This document shows positions 1-6,824 of a stretch of 20,083 nucleotides of DNA, in pieces. The first letter of the stretch is position 1. Each line of letters opens with the position of its first letter. The translations under genes and the position numbers were made by a program. This stretch comes from an uncultured Eubacteriales bacterium. Its GTDB lineage: Bacteria; Bacillota; Clostridia; Oscillospirales; CAG-272. A model generated the notes under the pieces. The model saw nothing but the letters and a program-made list of their open reading frames with translations, was not told where the DNA came from and did no database searches. The stretch lies in assembly GCA_900546315.1 (NCBI GenBank), contig URCP01000048.1, positions 1-20,083 on the forward strand. The letters are read 5' to 3'.

Positions 1-288
1 GACGTGTTCGTTTATCCCGATACGCATATTGTCGAGCACAAAGGCGAACGCCTTCGCTTTGATCACCGCGTGGTCGGTGTCCGGGAGCGCGTCGACATAT
101 TTTTCGAGCGCGTCACGCATTCCGGCGTCGTCAAGACCGCTGTCCTCCGGGCATTCCCAGCCGTGATAAGCCATGCGGCTGAAGGCGTCGAAGGGTCTGT
201 CTGTCCTGTGATATTTGTTCTCAAGGTACGGAAGGTCTTTTTTGAGTTGTCCGAGCATAGTATCAAGTCCTTTTTTGATGGGATTCAT
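1..288 (-). CDS. Unknown protein, N-terminal part only
   Basis: The reading frame begins at the ATG on 288-286 and stays open for 96 codons to the window edge, so the C-terminus is missing. The visible protein begins MNPIKKGLDTMLGQLKKDL, is soluble and charged, and includes the stretch AFAFVLDNMRIGINEH. It has no signal peptide or membrane segment. I do not recognise the family with confidence. The 'AKAFAFVLDN..IGINEH' stretch weakly recalls N-terminal parts of glycyl-radical (pyruvate formate-lyase-like) proteins, but that is a guess. Its start codon overlaps the stop codon of the upstream MGMT-like gene in an ATGA arrangement, so the two are probably cotranscribed and translationally coupled. 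I chose this start because of that overlap and because the frame reads as well-behaved protein. Confidence 0.6.
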   Translation of the reverse strand, partial: MNPIKKGLDTMLGQLKKDLPYLENKYHRTDRPFDAFSRMAYHGWECPEDSGLDDAGMRDALEKYVDALPDTDHAVIKAKAFAFVLDNMRIGINEHV

Positions 289-584
289 GGCTCCCATCGG
301 CATTTTCTGAGGTCGACGTGCGTCTCGTCCTTCATCGGGACGTCTTCACGTCTGAGAAGCTCCGCCTGAGCGCGCCAGAACGGGACAAGCCTGCCGGACG
401 CGTTTACGACGCGGTGGCACGGGTAGTCGCCGTAGCGGTCGGCTTCGGACAGAATTTTTCCGACAAGGCGCGAATTTTTGTCCCTGCCGATGAGCTTCGC
501 GATCTGCCCGTATGTGGCGCATTTTCCCTCGGGGATTTCCTCAACGACCGACAGAACCTCATAGATCAGTCTCTCGTCGGTCAT
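285..584 (-). CDS. MGMT/ATL-like DNA alkylation response protein
   Basis: A 99-residue protein made only of the C-terminal DNA-binding and active-site domain of O6-alkylguanine-DNA alkyltransferases (MGMT, PF01035). The visible motifs are the helix-turn-helix stretch GKCATYGQIAKLIG (20-33) and the active-site box PCHRVVN (55-61). C56 is the alkyl-acceptor position. In ATL proteins of about this length the position is tryptophan, so this is an ATL-sized protein that keeps the MGMT cysteine, a form I believe is common in Clostridia. Expected role: sensing or repairing O6-alkylguanine in DNA. The start at 584 has no good ribosome binding site of its own. Instead it overlaps the stop of an 11-codon leader that has a strong one. 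The stop overlaps the next start in the same ATGA manner. Confidence 0.85.
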   Translation of the reverse strand: MTDERLIYEVLSVVEEIPEGKCATYGQIAKLIGRDKNSRLVGKILSEADRYGDYPCHRVVNASGRLVPFWRAQAELLRREDVPMKDETHVDLRKCRWEP

Positions 585-616
585 TTCCGGTTGCCCGCGG
601 ATTGGTTGTGGTTCAT
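581..616 (-). CDS. Putative 11-residue leader peptide before the MGMT-like gene
   Basis: ATG at 616-614 opens an 11-codon frame (MNHNQSAGNRK) whose TGA stop overlaps the ATG of the MGMT-like gene. AGGAGG lies 8 nt upstream of this ATG, the ideal spacing. The MGMT ATG has only CCGGAA in front of it, and its frame has no other start codon back to the in-frame TAA codons at about 641. The simplest reading is that ribosomes load at the leader and re-initiate on the MGMT-like gene. The peptide shows no obvious stalling motif or amino-acid run. It may have no function of its own. Confidence 0.45.
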   Translation of the reverse strand: MNHNQSAGNRK

Positions 617-640
617 TTGCCCGCCCTCCTTTTCTGCTTT

Positions 641-669
641 ATTATAGCACATCGGAGGGCGGAGGTCAA
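641..669 (-). promoter_or_regulatory. Sigma-A promoter of the MGMT-like operon
   Basis: On the minus strand, TTGACC (669-664) and TATAAT (646-641) are separated by 17 nt. Transcription would start near 634, only a few nt before the AGGAGG (630-625) that serves the leader peptide, so the mRNA has an almost minimal 5' leader. The promoter lies in the 62-bp gap after the solute-binding protein gene. No clear terminator precedes it. Confidence 0.8.
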
Positions 670-678
670 GCGGGAAGT

Positions 679-2175
679 TTATTCTTCTGTTATCTTGTTC
701 ATCTTTTCGATGAAGGCATCCTTCTTCTTTGCGATGGTGGACGCCCAGTTCGGGTTGTTGTCGAGGATGGCGCCGCGGAAATCGGCGGACGGCGTGCCGA
801 GCTGGCTCGTGAATATCTCGCCCGGATCGTAGACTATCGAGTTTATTATCAGGTCGAACATCCGCGCGACGTTGTCGTCCTGTGAATAGCGGACTTTGAG
901 CGACACTTCGCAGTACTCCGGAACGAGGGTGCGGTAGGATTCGCTCGAGAGCGCCTCGAGCACCGCTCCGGCGGCTTCGGCGTCCGCGGTCGTCACGGGG
1001 ATCAGCGCGTTGCAGGTGCGCTGGAGCATCGTCGCGTAGTTCTCCTGCGTCTCATCCCACTTCGGATAGGGCAGCAGACCGTACGAGAAATCGATGGCGG
1101 GTATGATCGTCGCCGCGTCGGCGATCAGCCCGAAGCTGAACAGAGAGCGTCCCTCCGTGAATATCTTCGACGCGTAGTTTCCTCCGCCGGTCGATATCTG
1201 ATATTCGGGATGCGTGTCGTCGTTGACGAACGCGACCTGTGTGTTCTCGTTGTCGTTTATGAACTGACAAAGTCTCGAGACGACGTCAGAGGCGCGCTCG
1301 CTGTCATACGTGAACTCGTATCCGGACGAGGTCTTCCTGAACATATCAATGTCGAACGCCTTGATGAAGCCGAGGTACTTGTTCATGTCACCGAAGGTCA
1401 CGCCGTAGCGGTCGGACGCGTCGGCTTTCGTGTCGCCGTTCAGGTCGGAGTAGGTGTTCTTTGTCAGCTCGTCGAGCTTATCTATCGTCCATTTCCCGTC
1501 GTCAACGAGCGCGTACAGGTCTTCGGTCAGACCGAGCGAGGAATAAAGATCGGCGTTATAGTACATCGCGAAGGCGCTCTTGACGTTCGCCAGCGAGAAC
1601 TGACCGGAGAGGAAATAGATGTAGTCGTCCGGCATATTCTCGAGTATCGTCTGGTTGTACCACGGCTTTTCGAGCGAGATATTGTTTATCTCCGAGAGGT
1701 TCATGAAATAGTCGCCCTCCTGCATCTGCGCCGTGTAGTTCATGACGTCGAAGAGGATGTCGAACCCGGCGTCGCCGGCGAGTATCCCGGAGATTATCTT
1801 TGACTGAAACCCTGCCATCTCCGACCACGCGTAGGTCTGATAATTGTAGTCGAGCACGACGTTCAGCCGCTCCTGCACTTTTTTCGAGGTTCTGTAGACC
1901 GCGTCGGAGAGTCTGTTTCCGGTCTCCTCCGGGCTGTAGAGGTCGGCGAGGAACGCGTTGAAATAGTCTCCGATCATAATTCCGACAGTCTTCCCGCCGA
2001 GGTCGAGGTCGGACGGGAGATCGTCCTTTACGAACTTGGACGTGGTTTCCTCGGCTGTCGTGTCTGTGGAGTCGCCGGACGAGGTCGTGTCGTTTGTGCC
2101 GCTGTGCTGTGAACCGCAGGAGGCGAGGGACGCGAGAAGGGAAATAAGAAGAAGGGACGCTGTCAGTTTTTTCAT
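679..2175 (-). CDS. Extracellular solute-binding lipoprotein (family 1 type)
   Basis: A 498-residue ABC-transporter substrate-binding protein. It starts MKKLTASLLLISLLASLASC with lipobox ASC, so C20 is the likely lipidation site and the protein is tethered to the outer face of the membrane. A Ser/Thr/Asp/Glu-rich linker (21-50) precedes the binding domain, which resembles family 1 carbohydrate-type binding proteins in length and pattern (DAGFDILFDVMNY, then YYNADLYSSLGL). An EF-hand-like calcium loop, DLNGDTKADASDRYG, is seen at about residues 244-258. AAAGGA lies upstream of the start. No permease or ATPase gene is adjacent, so its partners must be elsewhere or it is an orphan sensor/binder. 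The divergent AraC-family gene is a plausible regulator. The substrate cannot be told from sequence. Confidence 0.85.
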   Translation of the reverse strand: MKKLTASLLLISLLASLASCGSQHSGTNDTTSSGDSTDTTAEETTSKFVKDDLPSDLDLGGKTVGIMIGDYFNAFLADLYSPEETGNRLSDAVYRTSKKVQERLNVVLDYNYQTYAWSEMAGFQSKIISGILAGDAGFDILFDVMNYTAQMQEGDYFMNLSEINNISLEKPWYNQTILENMPDDYIYFLSGQFSLANVKSAFAMYYNADLYSSLGLTEDLYALVDDGKWTIDKLDELTKNTYSDLNGDTKADASDRYGVTFGDMNKYLGFIKAFDIDMFRKTSSGYEFTYDSERASDVVSRLCQFINDNENTQVAFVNDDTHPEYQISTGGGNYASKIFTEGRSLFSFGLIADAATIIPAIDFSYGLLPYPKWDETQENYATMLQRTCNALIPVTTADAEAAGAVLEALSSESYRTLVPEYCEVSLKVRYSQDDNVARMFDLIINSIVYDPGEIFTSQLGTPSADFRGAILDNNPNWASTIAKKKDAFIEKMNKITEE

Positions 2176-2217
2176 TTGTGGATTATCCTTTCGTTATTTG
2201 TGTATTCCGGAATCACT

Positions 2218-2231
2218 CGATCGGCCGATCG
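2218..2231. promoter_or_regulatory. 14-bp perfect palindrome, candidate operator
   Basis: CGATCGGCCGATCG is its own reverse complement. It sits immediately downstream of the predicted start of the solute-binding protein transcript. A second, 10-bp perfect palindrome, ATTCCGGAAT, follows at 2204-2213, between it and the ribosome binding site. Position and symmetry suggest a dimeric repressor site. Which protein binds is unknown, since AraC-type sites are more often direct repeats. Confidence 0.45.
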
Positions 2232-2240
2232 TTCATTGTA

Positions 2241-2269
2241 AGTATAGCATCCGCCGGACGGTATGTCAA
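2241..2269 (-). promoter_or_regulatory. Promoter of the solute-binding protein gene
   Basis: On the minus strand, TTGACA (2269-2264) and TATACT (2246-2241) are separated by 17 nt. The predicted start is near 2234, which places the 14-bp palindrome at 2218-2231 just downstream of the start, a classical repressor position. Confidence 0.75.
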
Positions 2270-2318
2270 TGAAGAAATCGGAATAAATTGTGTTTTTCGG
2301 AACATAGAAATTTTCCCA

Positions 2319-2341
2319 GGATACACTGAATCAGTGTTTCC
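2319..2341. repeat. 23-bp palindrome matching the joined ends of the 13.2-kb element
   Basis: GGATACACTGA and TCAGTGTTTCC face each other across one base. The 7-bp inner arms ACACTGA/TCAGTGT are perfect, and the only outer mismatch is T/T. Read on the minus strand, the site is GGAAACACTGA followed at once by TTCAGTGTATCC, which are the two terminal sequences of the 97-bp element at 13213-13309, including the same asymmetric mismatch. It therefore looks like a collapsed or minimal copy of that element. It directly abuts the -35 box of the araC-type gene. Confidence 0.6.
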
Positions 2342-2342
2342 C

Positions 2343-2371
2343 TTGACAATCATTCCCGGATGGTGTATAAT
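2343..2371 (+). promoter_or_regulatory. Perfect-consensus promoter of the AraC-family gene
   Basis: TTGACA (2343-2348), a 17-nt spacer and TATAAT (2366-2371) match the sigma-A consensus exactly. Transcription would start near 2378, so the ATG at 2391 is the only reasonable start, with the G-rich GGGGGTGG just upstream as ribosome binding site. An in-frame ATG at 2370 overlaps the -10 box and can be excluded. Confidence 0.85.
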
Positions 2372-2390
2372 GGTTTCGGGGGTGGTATTC

Positions 2391-3185
2391 ATGTCGGAAT
2401 TCGTTATCGAGGATATCGTTCATATCGATATCTATGAGAACTTCGGGACGGGATACCCGCTTGACAAGCTGTCAAGGGATTTCTTCGGAATCATCTATCA
2501 CGTCGGAAAACGCGAGCGTATGTTCATCGACGGAAAGACCATCGACATCGCGGGCGGCGAGATCGTCTTCTTCCGTCAGGACGAGAAATACCGCATCGAG
2601 CTTCCGGACAATTACCTGAAGTGCTACGTTATCGACTTTTTCGGACATACCGACGAGAACTGGATGGTCATCAGGAACTGCGAGGATCTCTTCCCGCTCT
2701 TCTCTGAGGCGGCGAAGCTCTGGAACCGTCACCGGGAGGACGAATACTACCGCGCCGACTGTATGTCAATCACCTATCGTATCTTCGCCGAGATCTGCCG
2801 CCGCCGCGACAGGGGGAGCGTTCCGTACCGGCGCAGGGATCGCCTCGCGCGGGTGATTTCGGAGATACACGAGAACTACCACTCGCCGGATCTCCGCGTC
2901 CGGGATCTCGCGTCGTCGGCGGGAATCAGCGAGAGATACCTCTGCCGGGATTTCACCGCCGCTTACGGTAAATCTCCGAGACAATACATATCCGACCTGC
3001 GGCTTACCCGCGCCAAGGAGCTTCTGAGGGCTGAGTACGGTGTCGGCGAGGCGGCGAGGCTCACCGGGTTCCGCGACGTATGCCAGTTTTCGGCGTTCTT
3101 CCGCCGCGAGTGCGGGATGTCGCCGAGCGATTTCATCCTGAAAAAAAGACGGCTTGACAGTATTCCAGACAGAATCCTGCACTGA
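2391..3185 (+). CDS. AraC-family transcriptional regulator
   Basis: A 264-residue protein with an N-terminal cupin-like ligand-sensing part (about 1-140, containing GGEIVFFRQDEKYRIELP) and a C-terminal AraC-type double helix-turn-helix (about 150-253). The first helix-turn-helix reads VRDLASSAGISERYLCRDF. The second covers GVGEAARLTGFRDVCQFSAFFRRECGMSP, cited here by its positions 217-244. Such proteins usually activate carbohydrate-uptake or degradation genes on binding a sugar. It is divergent from the solute-binding lipoprotein, the most likely target, although the ligand is unknown. The frame is open upstream of 2391, but those codons lie in the promoter region, so the shorter protein is correct. 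Confidence 0.88.
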   Translation: MSEFVIEDIVHIDIYENFGTGYPLDKLSRDFFGIIYHVGKRERMFIDGKTIDIAGGEIVFFRQDEKYRIELPDNYLKCYVIDFFGHTDENWMVIRNCEDLFPLFSEAAKLWNRHREDEYYRADCMSITYRIFAEICRRRDRGSVPYRRRDRLARVISEIHENYHSPDLRVRDLASSAGISERYLCRDFTAAYGKSPRQYISDLRLTRAKELLRAEYGVGEAARLTGFRDVCQFSAFFRRECGMSPSDFILKKRRLDSIPDRILH

Positions 3186-3198
3186 CAAAAAAATCAAC

Positions 3199-3227
3199 CG
3201 GCGGTTGAGCGATTCCGCCGTTATTCT
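3199..3227 (+). terminator. Weak candidate terminator after the AraC-family gene
   Basis: CGGCGG (3199-3204) can pair with CCGCCG (3215-3220) across a 10-nt loop, followed by TTATTCT. A competing hairpin, ATTCCGC (3212-3218) with GCGGAAT (3228-3234), shares its bases. The U-tract is poor, so termination here is uncertain. Confidence 0.3.
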
Positions 3228-3515
3228 GCGGAATACCCGGCGGGACGGAGGACCATATGTCGGCTCTGTCATAATGACGGACAGTCACGCTTTTTCCGTT
3301 TTAGCGCGAATCGGACGGCGAAATGAAAGAATCACGACAATAATTTCGGGGAATATCCGATGTGGCGTAAATATTCCGGAATCGCGCGATTATTGCTTCC
3401 CGGCTTCGTTCCGGACGGCGAAAAAGTATGCGCCGCGTCATATCATACATAATAGACAACCCGCGCGGCATAATAGTTCTTGACGGCACTGTTTTATCCA
3501 ATTTTATTAACGTGA

Positions 3516-3545
3516 TTGCGCTTTAGTTCTCTGATATATTATAAT
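3516..3545 (+). promoter_or_regulatory. Upstream promoter candidate for oppA
   Basis: TTGCGC (3516-3521), an 18-nt spacer and TATAAT (3540-3545). The -10 is perfect, but the -35 is weak. If used, it gives a leader of more than 230 nt before oppA. Confidence 0.45.
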
Positions 3546-3645
3546 TCCACAAAAATCGCATTGCGCAACATGAATAAGAGACTTTCTGTCAGGAAAGGTG
3601 TCTTGACGTGATTTTAACAAAAAATAAGAAATGCGCGAAAAGCTA

Positions 3646-3674
3646 TTTACAAAACGCGTCGGGAGTGGTATAAT
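3646..3674 (+). promoter_or_regulatory. Main promoter candidate for oppA
   Basis: TTTACA (3646-3651), a 17-nt spacer and TATAAT (3669-3674). Transcription would start near 3681, leaving a leader of about 108 nt before the oppA start. Five of six -35 bases and all -10 bases match consensus, fitting a strongly expressed binding-protein gene. Confidence 0.7.
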
Positions 3675-3788
3675 AATTTATATCGCATGACGGGATGGAG
3701 GGCGTATGCTCACGACCGGGCGATATTAAAAAAGTAAACTGTATTTCCCGACGGGACATATGGTATATTTTATTTGGAGGTAAGAAAA

Positions 3789-6389
3789 ATGAAAAAAGTC
3801 ATTGCTTTGCTTCTTGTAATGGCAATGATCGTTCCGGCTGCTGTCTCCTGCACGAGTTCCGAGAACCCGGGCAACGGCGACGGCACTGAAACGACGGACG
3901 GCTCCGGCGATACGTCGGCGGCTGACGACTCCGGCGAAAAGCTGAACGTCGTCGAGTTCGACAAGTCGAAGACGTATACCTACAAGGACTCGGTCTCCAC
4001 TATGGCGACCAACTGGAATCCTCACACCTACCAGACCAACGATGACGCCTACCCGGCAGATTTCCTGCGCGTCGGTCTTTATGGCTTCTACTTCAACGAC
4101 GCTCTGCATCCTGTTGAGGGCAAGGAAGACTACGCAGGATATGTGATCGTTCCTGAGATGGCGGCTTCCGACCCGGTTGACGTCACCGAGAAGATCAAGG
4201 CAAGCAACCCTGAGTTCGGCATTCCTGAGTCCGCTACCAAGGGCTACGCTTACACCATCGACCTCAACCAGAACGCTTGCTGGGATGACGGCACTCCGAT
4301 CAACGCGGACACTTACGTGTACTCGATGAAGCAGCTGCTGAACCCTGAGCTTCTGAACTACCGCGCTACCGATTACTACGCGGGCGACATCTGCATCGCG
4401 GGCGCTGAGAACTACGCCAACAGCGGACGCACCATCAAGAAGTCCAACGCTCCTGACGGCGCTACACCGACGACCGTTCTCGCTGACGCGAAGAAGGGCG
4501 ACGACGGCGTTTATGTCAACGCTGACGGCGGAAAGCTCTATTTCTCTCTCAATGATTCCATTCCGTACATGAGCGATTCTCTCTCGACCTACGCTGAGTA
4601 TTTCCCGGAGGGAGTCTGGGATAAGCTCGCGGCTATGGGCGACGAGAACGGCTATGTTCCGGTTACCGACGAGTCCAAGGCGGCTCTCTATGAGTTTGTC
4701 GGAAGCGATACCTGGGGCAACGAGCCGGTCGAGAATCTCGATCTCTACGCTTTCTATGAGTACACCTATCCGGTGGCTGACTTCGCGAATGTCGGCATCA
4801 TGAAGACCGGCGATTATCAGATCACTCTCGTGTTCGGCAAGTCGCTCGCGGGCTTCAACCTTTACTACAGCCTTTCCAGCAACTGGATTGTAAAGCAGGA
4901 TCTCTACGAGGCTAACCTCAAGAAGGACGGCGACGCGTGGTTCTCTTCCTATAACACCAGTGTTGAGACCACTTCTTCCTACGGTCCGTACAAGCTCGTC
5001 TCCTACCAGGCTGACAAGTCGATGCGTTTCGAGCGCAACGAGAAGTGGTACGGCTACACCGACGGCAAGCACGTTTACCAGGATCCGGAAGACGGACTCA
5101 TTTACCCGATGTACCAGACCACGGCGATTGACACTCAGGTTGTCGCCGAGGCCGCTACCAATAAGCTGATGTTCCTCAAGGGCGAGCTTATGACCTACGG
5201 CCTCCAGAGCGAGGACTTCGCTACCTACAGAAACTCTGATTACACTTATGTGACTCCTTCCGAGACCATCTTCTTCTTCATCTTCAACGGCTATCTCGAC
5301 GCTATCAACAGCCGCGAGGCTAACGACAGCTACGACACCTCGAAGTATGATCTCCAGACGATGACCCTGACTACCTTCAGAAAGGCGGTCGCTGTCTCCT
5401 ATGACAAGGAGCTCTTCGCTTCCACTGTCTCCCCGGCTCGTTCGGGCGGTTACGGTCTTATCGGTAACTCCTATATCTACGACCCGGATACCGGTTCCAG
5501 ATATCGTGACACCGACCAGGCAAAGCAGGTTCTCTGCGACTTCTATTCTATCGACACTTCCAAGTTCTCGAGCCTTGACGAGGCTGTTGACTCCATCACC
5601 GGTTACGACCCTGTAGCGGCAAAGGAGCTCTACAAGAAGGCGTTTGACGAGGCTATCGCGGCTGGTTATATCACCGACGCCGACGGCGACGGCAAGTCCG
5701 ACCAGACTGTTCAGATCGAGTACGCGATGTCAGCGGACAACGACTTCATGACCAAGACCATAGATTACCTCAACGAGAAGATGAACGAAGCCACGAAGGA
5801 CACTCCTTTCGACGGCAAGATCCAGTTCGTCAAGTCCGCTCCTTACGGCAACGACTGGTCCAACAAGCTCAAGAACGGTATGGCTGACGTCTCTCTCGCG
5901 GGCTGGTCCGGATCCGCTCTGAACCCGTTCTCGCTCACCGAGCAGTACACCAATCCGTCCTACCAGTATGACGCTAAGTGGTTTGACGCTACTTCGAAGT
6001 CTCTTGAGCTCAGCATCGACATCGCGAAGATCGGCGAGCCGGCTGCCGTTCAGACTGTCAAGATGAACCTCGCTCAGTGGTCGCAGGCTCTTAACGGCGC
6101 GACTGTCACTGTCGGCGACAAGGAGTACAACTTCGGCGACGGTATCGCTGAGGTTCAGACCAGACTTACCATTCTGGCGGCTATCGAGGGCGCTATCCTT
6201 GAGACCTACGACTATATCCCGATGCTCCAGAACGCTTCGATGGCTCTGCTGTCTCAGCAGGTATTCTACGTCGTCGAAGAGTACAACCCGATTCTCAGCC
6301 GCGGCGGCATCCAGTACATGAAGTACAACTATGACGACGCAGCATGGACCGAGTATGTAACGAGCCAGGGCGGCGAGCTGAAGTATTAA
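3789..6389 (+). CDS. oppA: Oligopeptide-type substrate-binding lipoprotein, enlarged
   Basis: An 866-residue peptide/nickel-type (SBP_bac_5) binding protein, inferred from the following oppBCDF genes and the overall pattern. The signal peptide is MKKVIALLLVMAMIVPAAVSC with lipobox AVSC, and C21 is the lipidation site. A Gly/Asp/Thr/Ser-rich linker (about 22-50) follows. An aspartate-rich loop, TDADGDGKSDQ, near residues 628-638 resembles a calcium-binding loop. Typical OppA proteins have about 520-600 residues, so roughly 270 extra residues are spread through this one. GGAGG (3776-3780) lies 8 nt before the ATG at 3789, which excludes the in-frame TTG at 3774. Codon choice leans to GCT, GTT and ACC more than in the neighbours, as in highly expressed genes. 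A strong terminator follows. Confidence 0.87.
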   Translation: MKKVIALLLVMAMIVPAAVSCTSSENPGNGDGTETTDGSGDTSAADDSGEKLNVVEFDKSKTYTYKDSVSTMATNWNPHTYQTNDDAYPADFLRVGLYGFYFNDALHPVEGKEDYAGYVIVPEMAASDPVDVTEKIKASNPEFGIPESATKGYAYTIDLNQNACWDDGTPINADTYVYSMKQLLNPELLNYRATDYYAGDICIAGAENYANSGRTIKKSNAPDGATPTTVLADAKKGDDGVYVNADGGKLYFSLNDSIPYMSDSLSTYAEYFPEGVWDKLAAMGDENGYVPVTDESKAALYEFVGSDTWGNEPVENLDLYAFYEYTYPVADFANVGIMKTGDYQITLVFGKSLAGFNLYYSLSSNWIVKQDLYEANLKKDGDAWFSSYNTSVETTSSYGPYKLVSYQADKSMRFERNEKWYGYTDGKHVYQDPEDGLIYPMYQTTAIDTQVVAEAATNKLMFLKGELMTYGLQSEDFATYRNSDYTYVTPSETIFFFIFNGYLDAINSREANDSYDTSKYDLQTMTLTTFRKAVAVSYDKELFASTVSPARSGGYGLIGNSYIYDPDTGSRYRDTDQAKQVLCDFYSIDTSKFSSLDEAVDSITGYDPVAAKELYKKAFDEAIAAGYITDADGDGKSDQTVQIEYAMSADNDFMTKTIDYLNEKMNEATKDTPFDGKIQFVKSAPYGNDWSNKLKNGMADVSLAGWSGSALNPFSLTEQYTNPSYQYDAKWFDATSKSLELSIDIAKIGEPAAVQTVKMNLAQWSQALNGATVTVGDKEYNFGDGIAEVQTRLTILAAIEGAILETYDYIPMLQNASMALLSQQVFYVVEEYNPILSRGGIQYMKYNYDDAAWTEYVTSQGGELKY

Positions 6390-6444
6390 TCTTACAGGTT
6401 GGTATTTCATGACATCACGGCGAAATCCTAAAGGCGAATAAACA

Positions 6445-6491
6445 GGCAAGCTCCGCGGCGGCAGAACGCCGCCGCGGTTTGCCTTTATTTT
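6445..6491 (+). terminator. Strong intrinsic terminator after oppA
   Basis: A ten-base-pair GC stem, CCGCGGCGGC (6453-6462) with GCCGCCGCGG (6468-6477), closes a 5-nt loop. It is extended by GGCAA (6445-6449) with TTGCC (6479-6483) across a small bulge, then TTTATTTT. It should end most oppA transcripts and so set a high binding-protein to permease ratio, if oppBCDF depends on read-through. Confidence 0.88.
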
Positions 6492-6646
6492 ACAGATATT
6501 GCCGGGCGAGAGCTTTGCAATATTTTGCTGTATATGGAGAAATTTATTCTGCTAATTTATTAAATCCGGCTATTCCGATGATTTCACAGGATTTTTGAGA
6601 TTTTTCACGGGTGAATGCCCGCGAAAGAGCGCTGTCAAAGGCGCAA

Positions 6647-6709
6647 GGCGTCGCTCCACGCCGCCAAGGCGTCACTTCGCGTCGCCAAGGTGTCGCTTCG
6701 CGTCGCCAT
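6647..6709. repeat. Three tandem 21-bp repeats
   Basis: Units are 6647-6667, 6668-6688 and 6689-6709, each of the form GGCGTCGCTTCGCGTCGCC plus two bases, with a few substitutions. Each unit is itself an imperfect hairpin: GGCG/CGCC and CGC/GCG arms around TTC with one T/T mismatch. Base composition is far more GC-rich than the flanks. Confidence 0.85.
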
Positions 6710-6770
6710 GAAATTTGTTTTTTTGTGAGGGCGCGCGAATATTTCCGTGCGGCTGACCACAAAACAAAAT

Positions 6771-6792
6771 GGAATTTCCGACCGGAAATTCC
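6771..6792. promoter_or_regulatory. 22-bp palindrome just upstream of oppB
   Basis: GGAATTTCCG (6771-6780) and CGGAAATTCC (6783-6792) are perfect inverted repeats separated by two bases, 32 bp before the oppB start. The tiny loop makes a protein-binding site at least as likely as an RNA hairpin. No T-tract follows, so it is not a terminator. Confidence 0.5.
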
Positions 6793-6824
6793 TAAAACAA
6801 CAATGTACGAAAGAGGTCTGGAAA

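Larger units (their letters stand above)
3235..3788. other. Non-coding region upstream of oppA
   Basis: With the tail after the AraC-type gene, this forms a stretch of about 600 bp without a supported gene. The open frames inside it lack ribosome binding sites and credible protein composition. The first half is GC-rich with small palindromes such as ATTCCGGAAT near 3375. The second half is AT-rich and carries two promoter candidates and the oppA leader. A 7-codon frame (MLTTGRY, 3706-3729) with GGAGG four bases upstream lies in the leader, but I regard it as probably accidental. Confidence 0.5.
6492..6824. other. Gap between oppA terminator and oppB
   Basis: Apart from the tandem repeat (6647-6709) and the palindrome (6771-6792), no gene is supported. 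The left half is AT-rich. I looked for a paired -35/-10 on the plus strand and found none convincing, so the source of oppBCDF transcripts is unclear. Short open frames here merely translate the 21-bp repeat, which is in frame by its length, and have no ribosome binding site. Confidence 0.5.

Noticed and set aside
63..266. A 67-codon minus-strand frame at the left edge
   Set aside because: It is in a different frame from the 96-codon reading that begins at the ATG overlapping the MGMT stop. The latter has better protein composition and coupled translation.
2178..2390. A longer N-terminus for the AraC-family protein
   Set aside because: The frame is open, but it runs through a perfect promoter at 2343-2371, and the extra residues do not resemble the family. 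The ATG at 2391 fits promoter and ribosome binding site.
3706..3729. A 7-codon leader peptide (MLTTGRY) before oppA
   Set aside because: GGAGG is only four bases upstream and no attenuator-like structure follows. It is probably accidental.
6647..6709. CRISPR-like array
   Set aside because: The repeats are directly adjacent with no spacers, and no cas gene is present.
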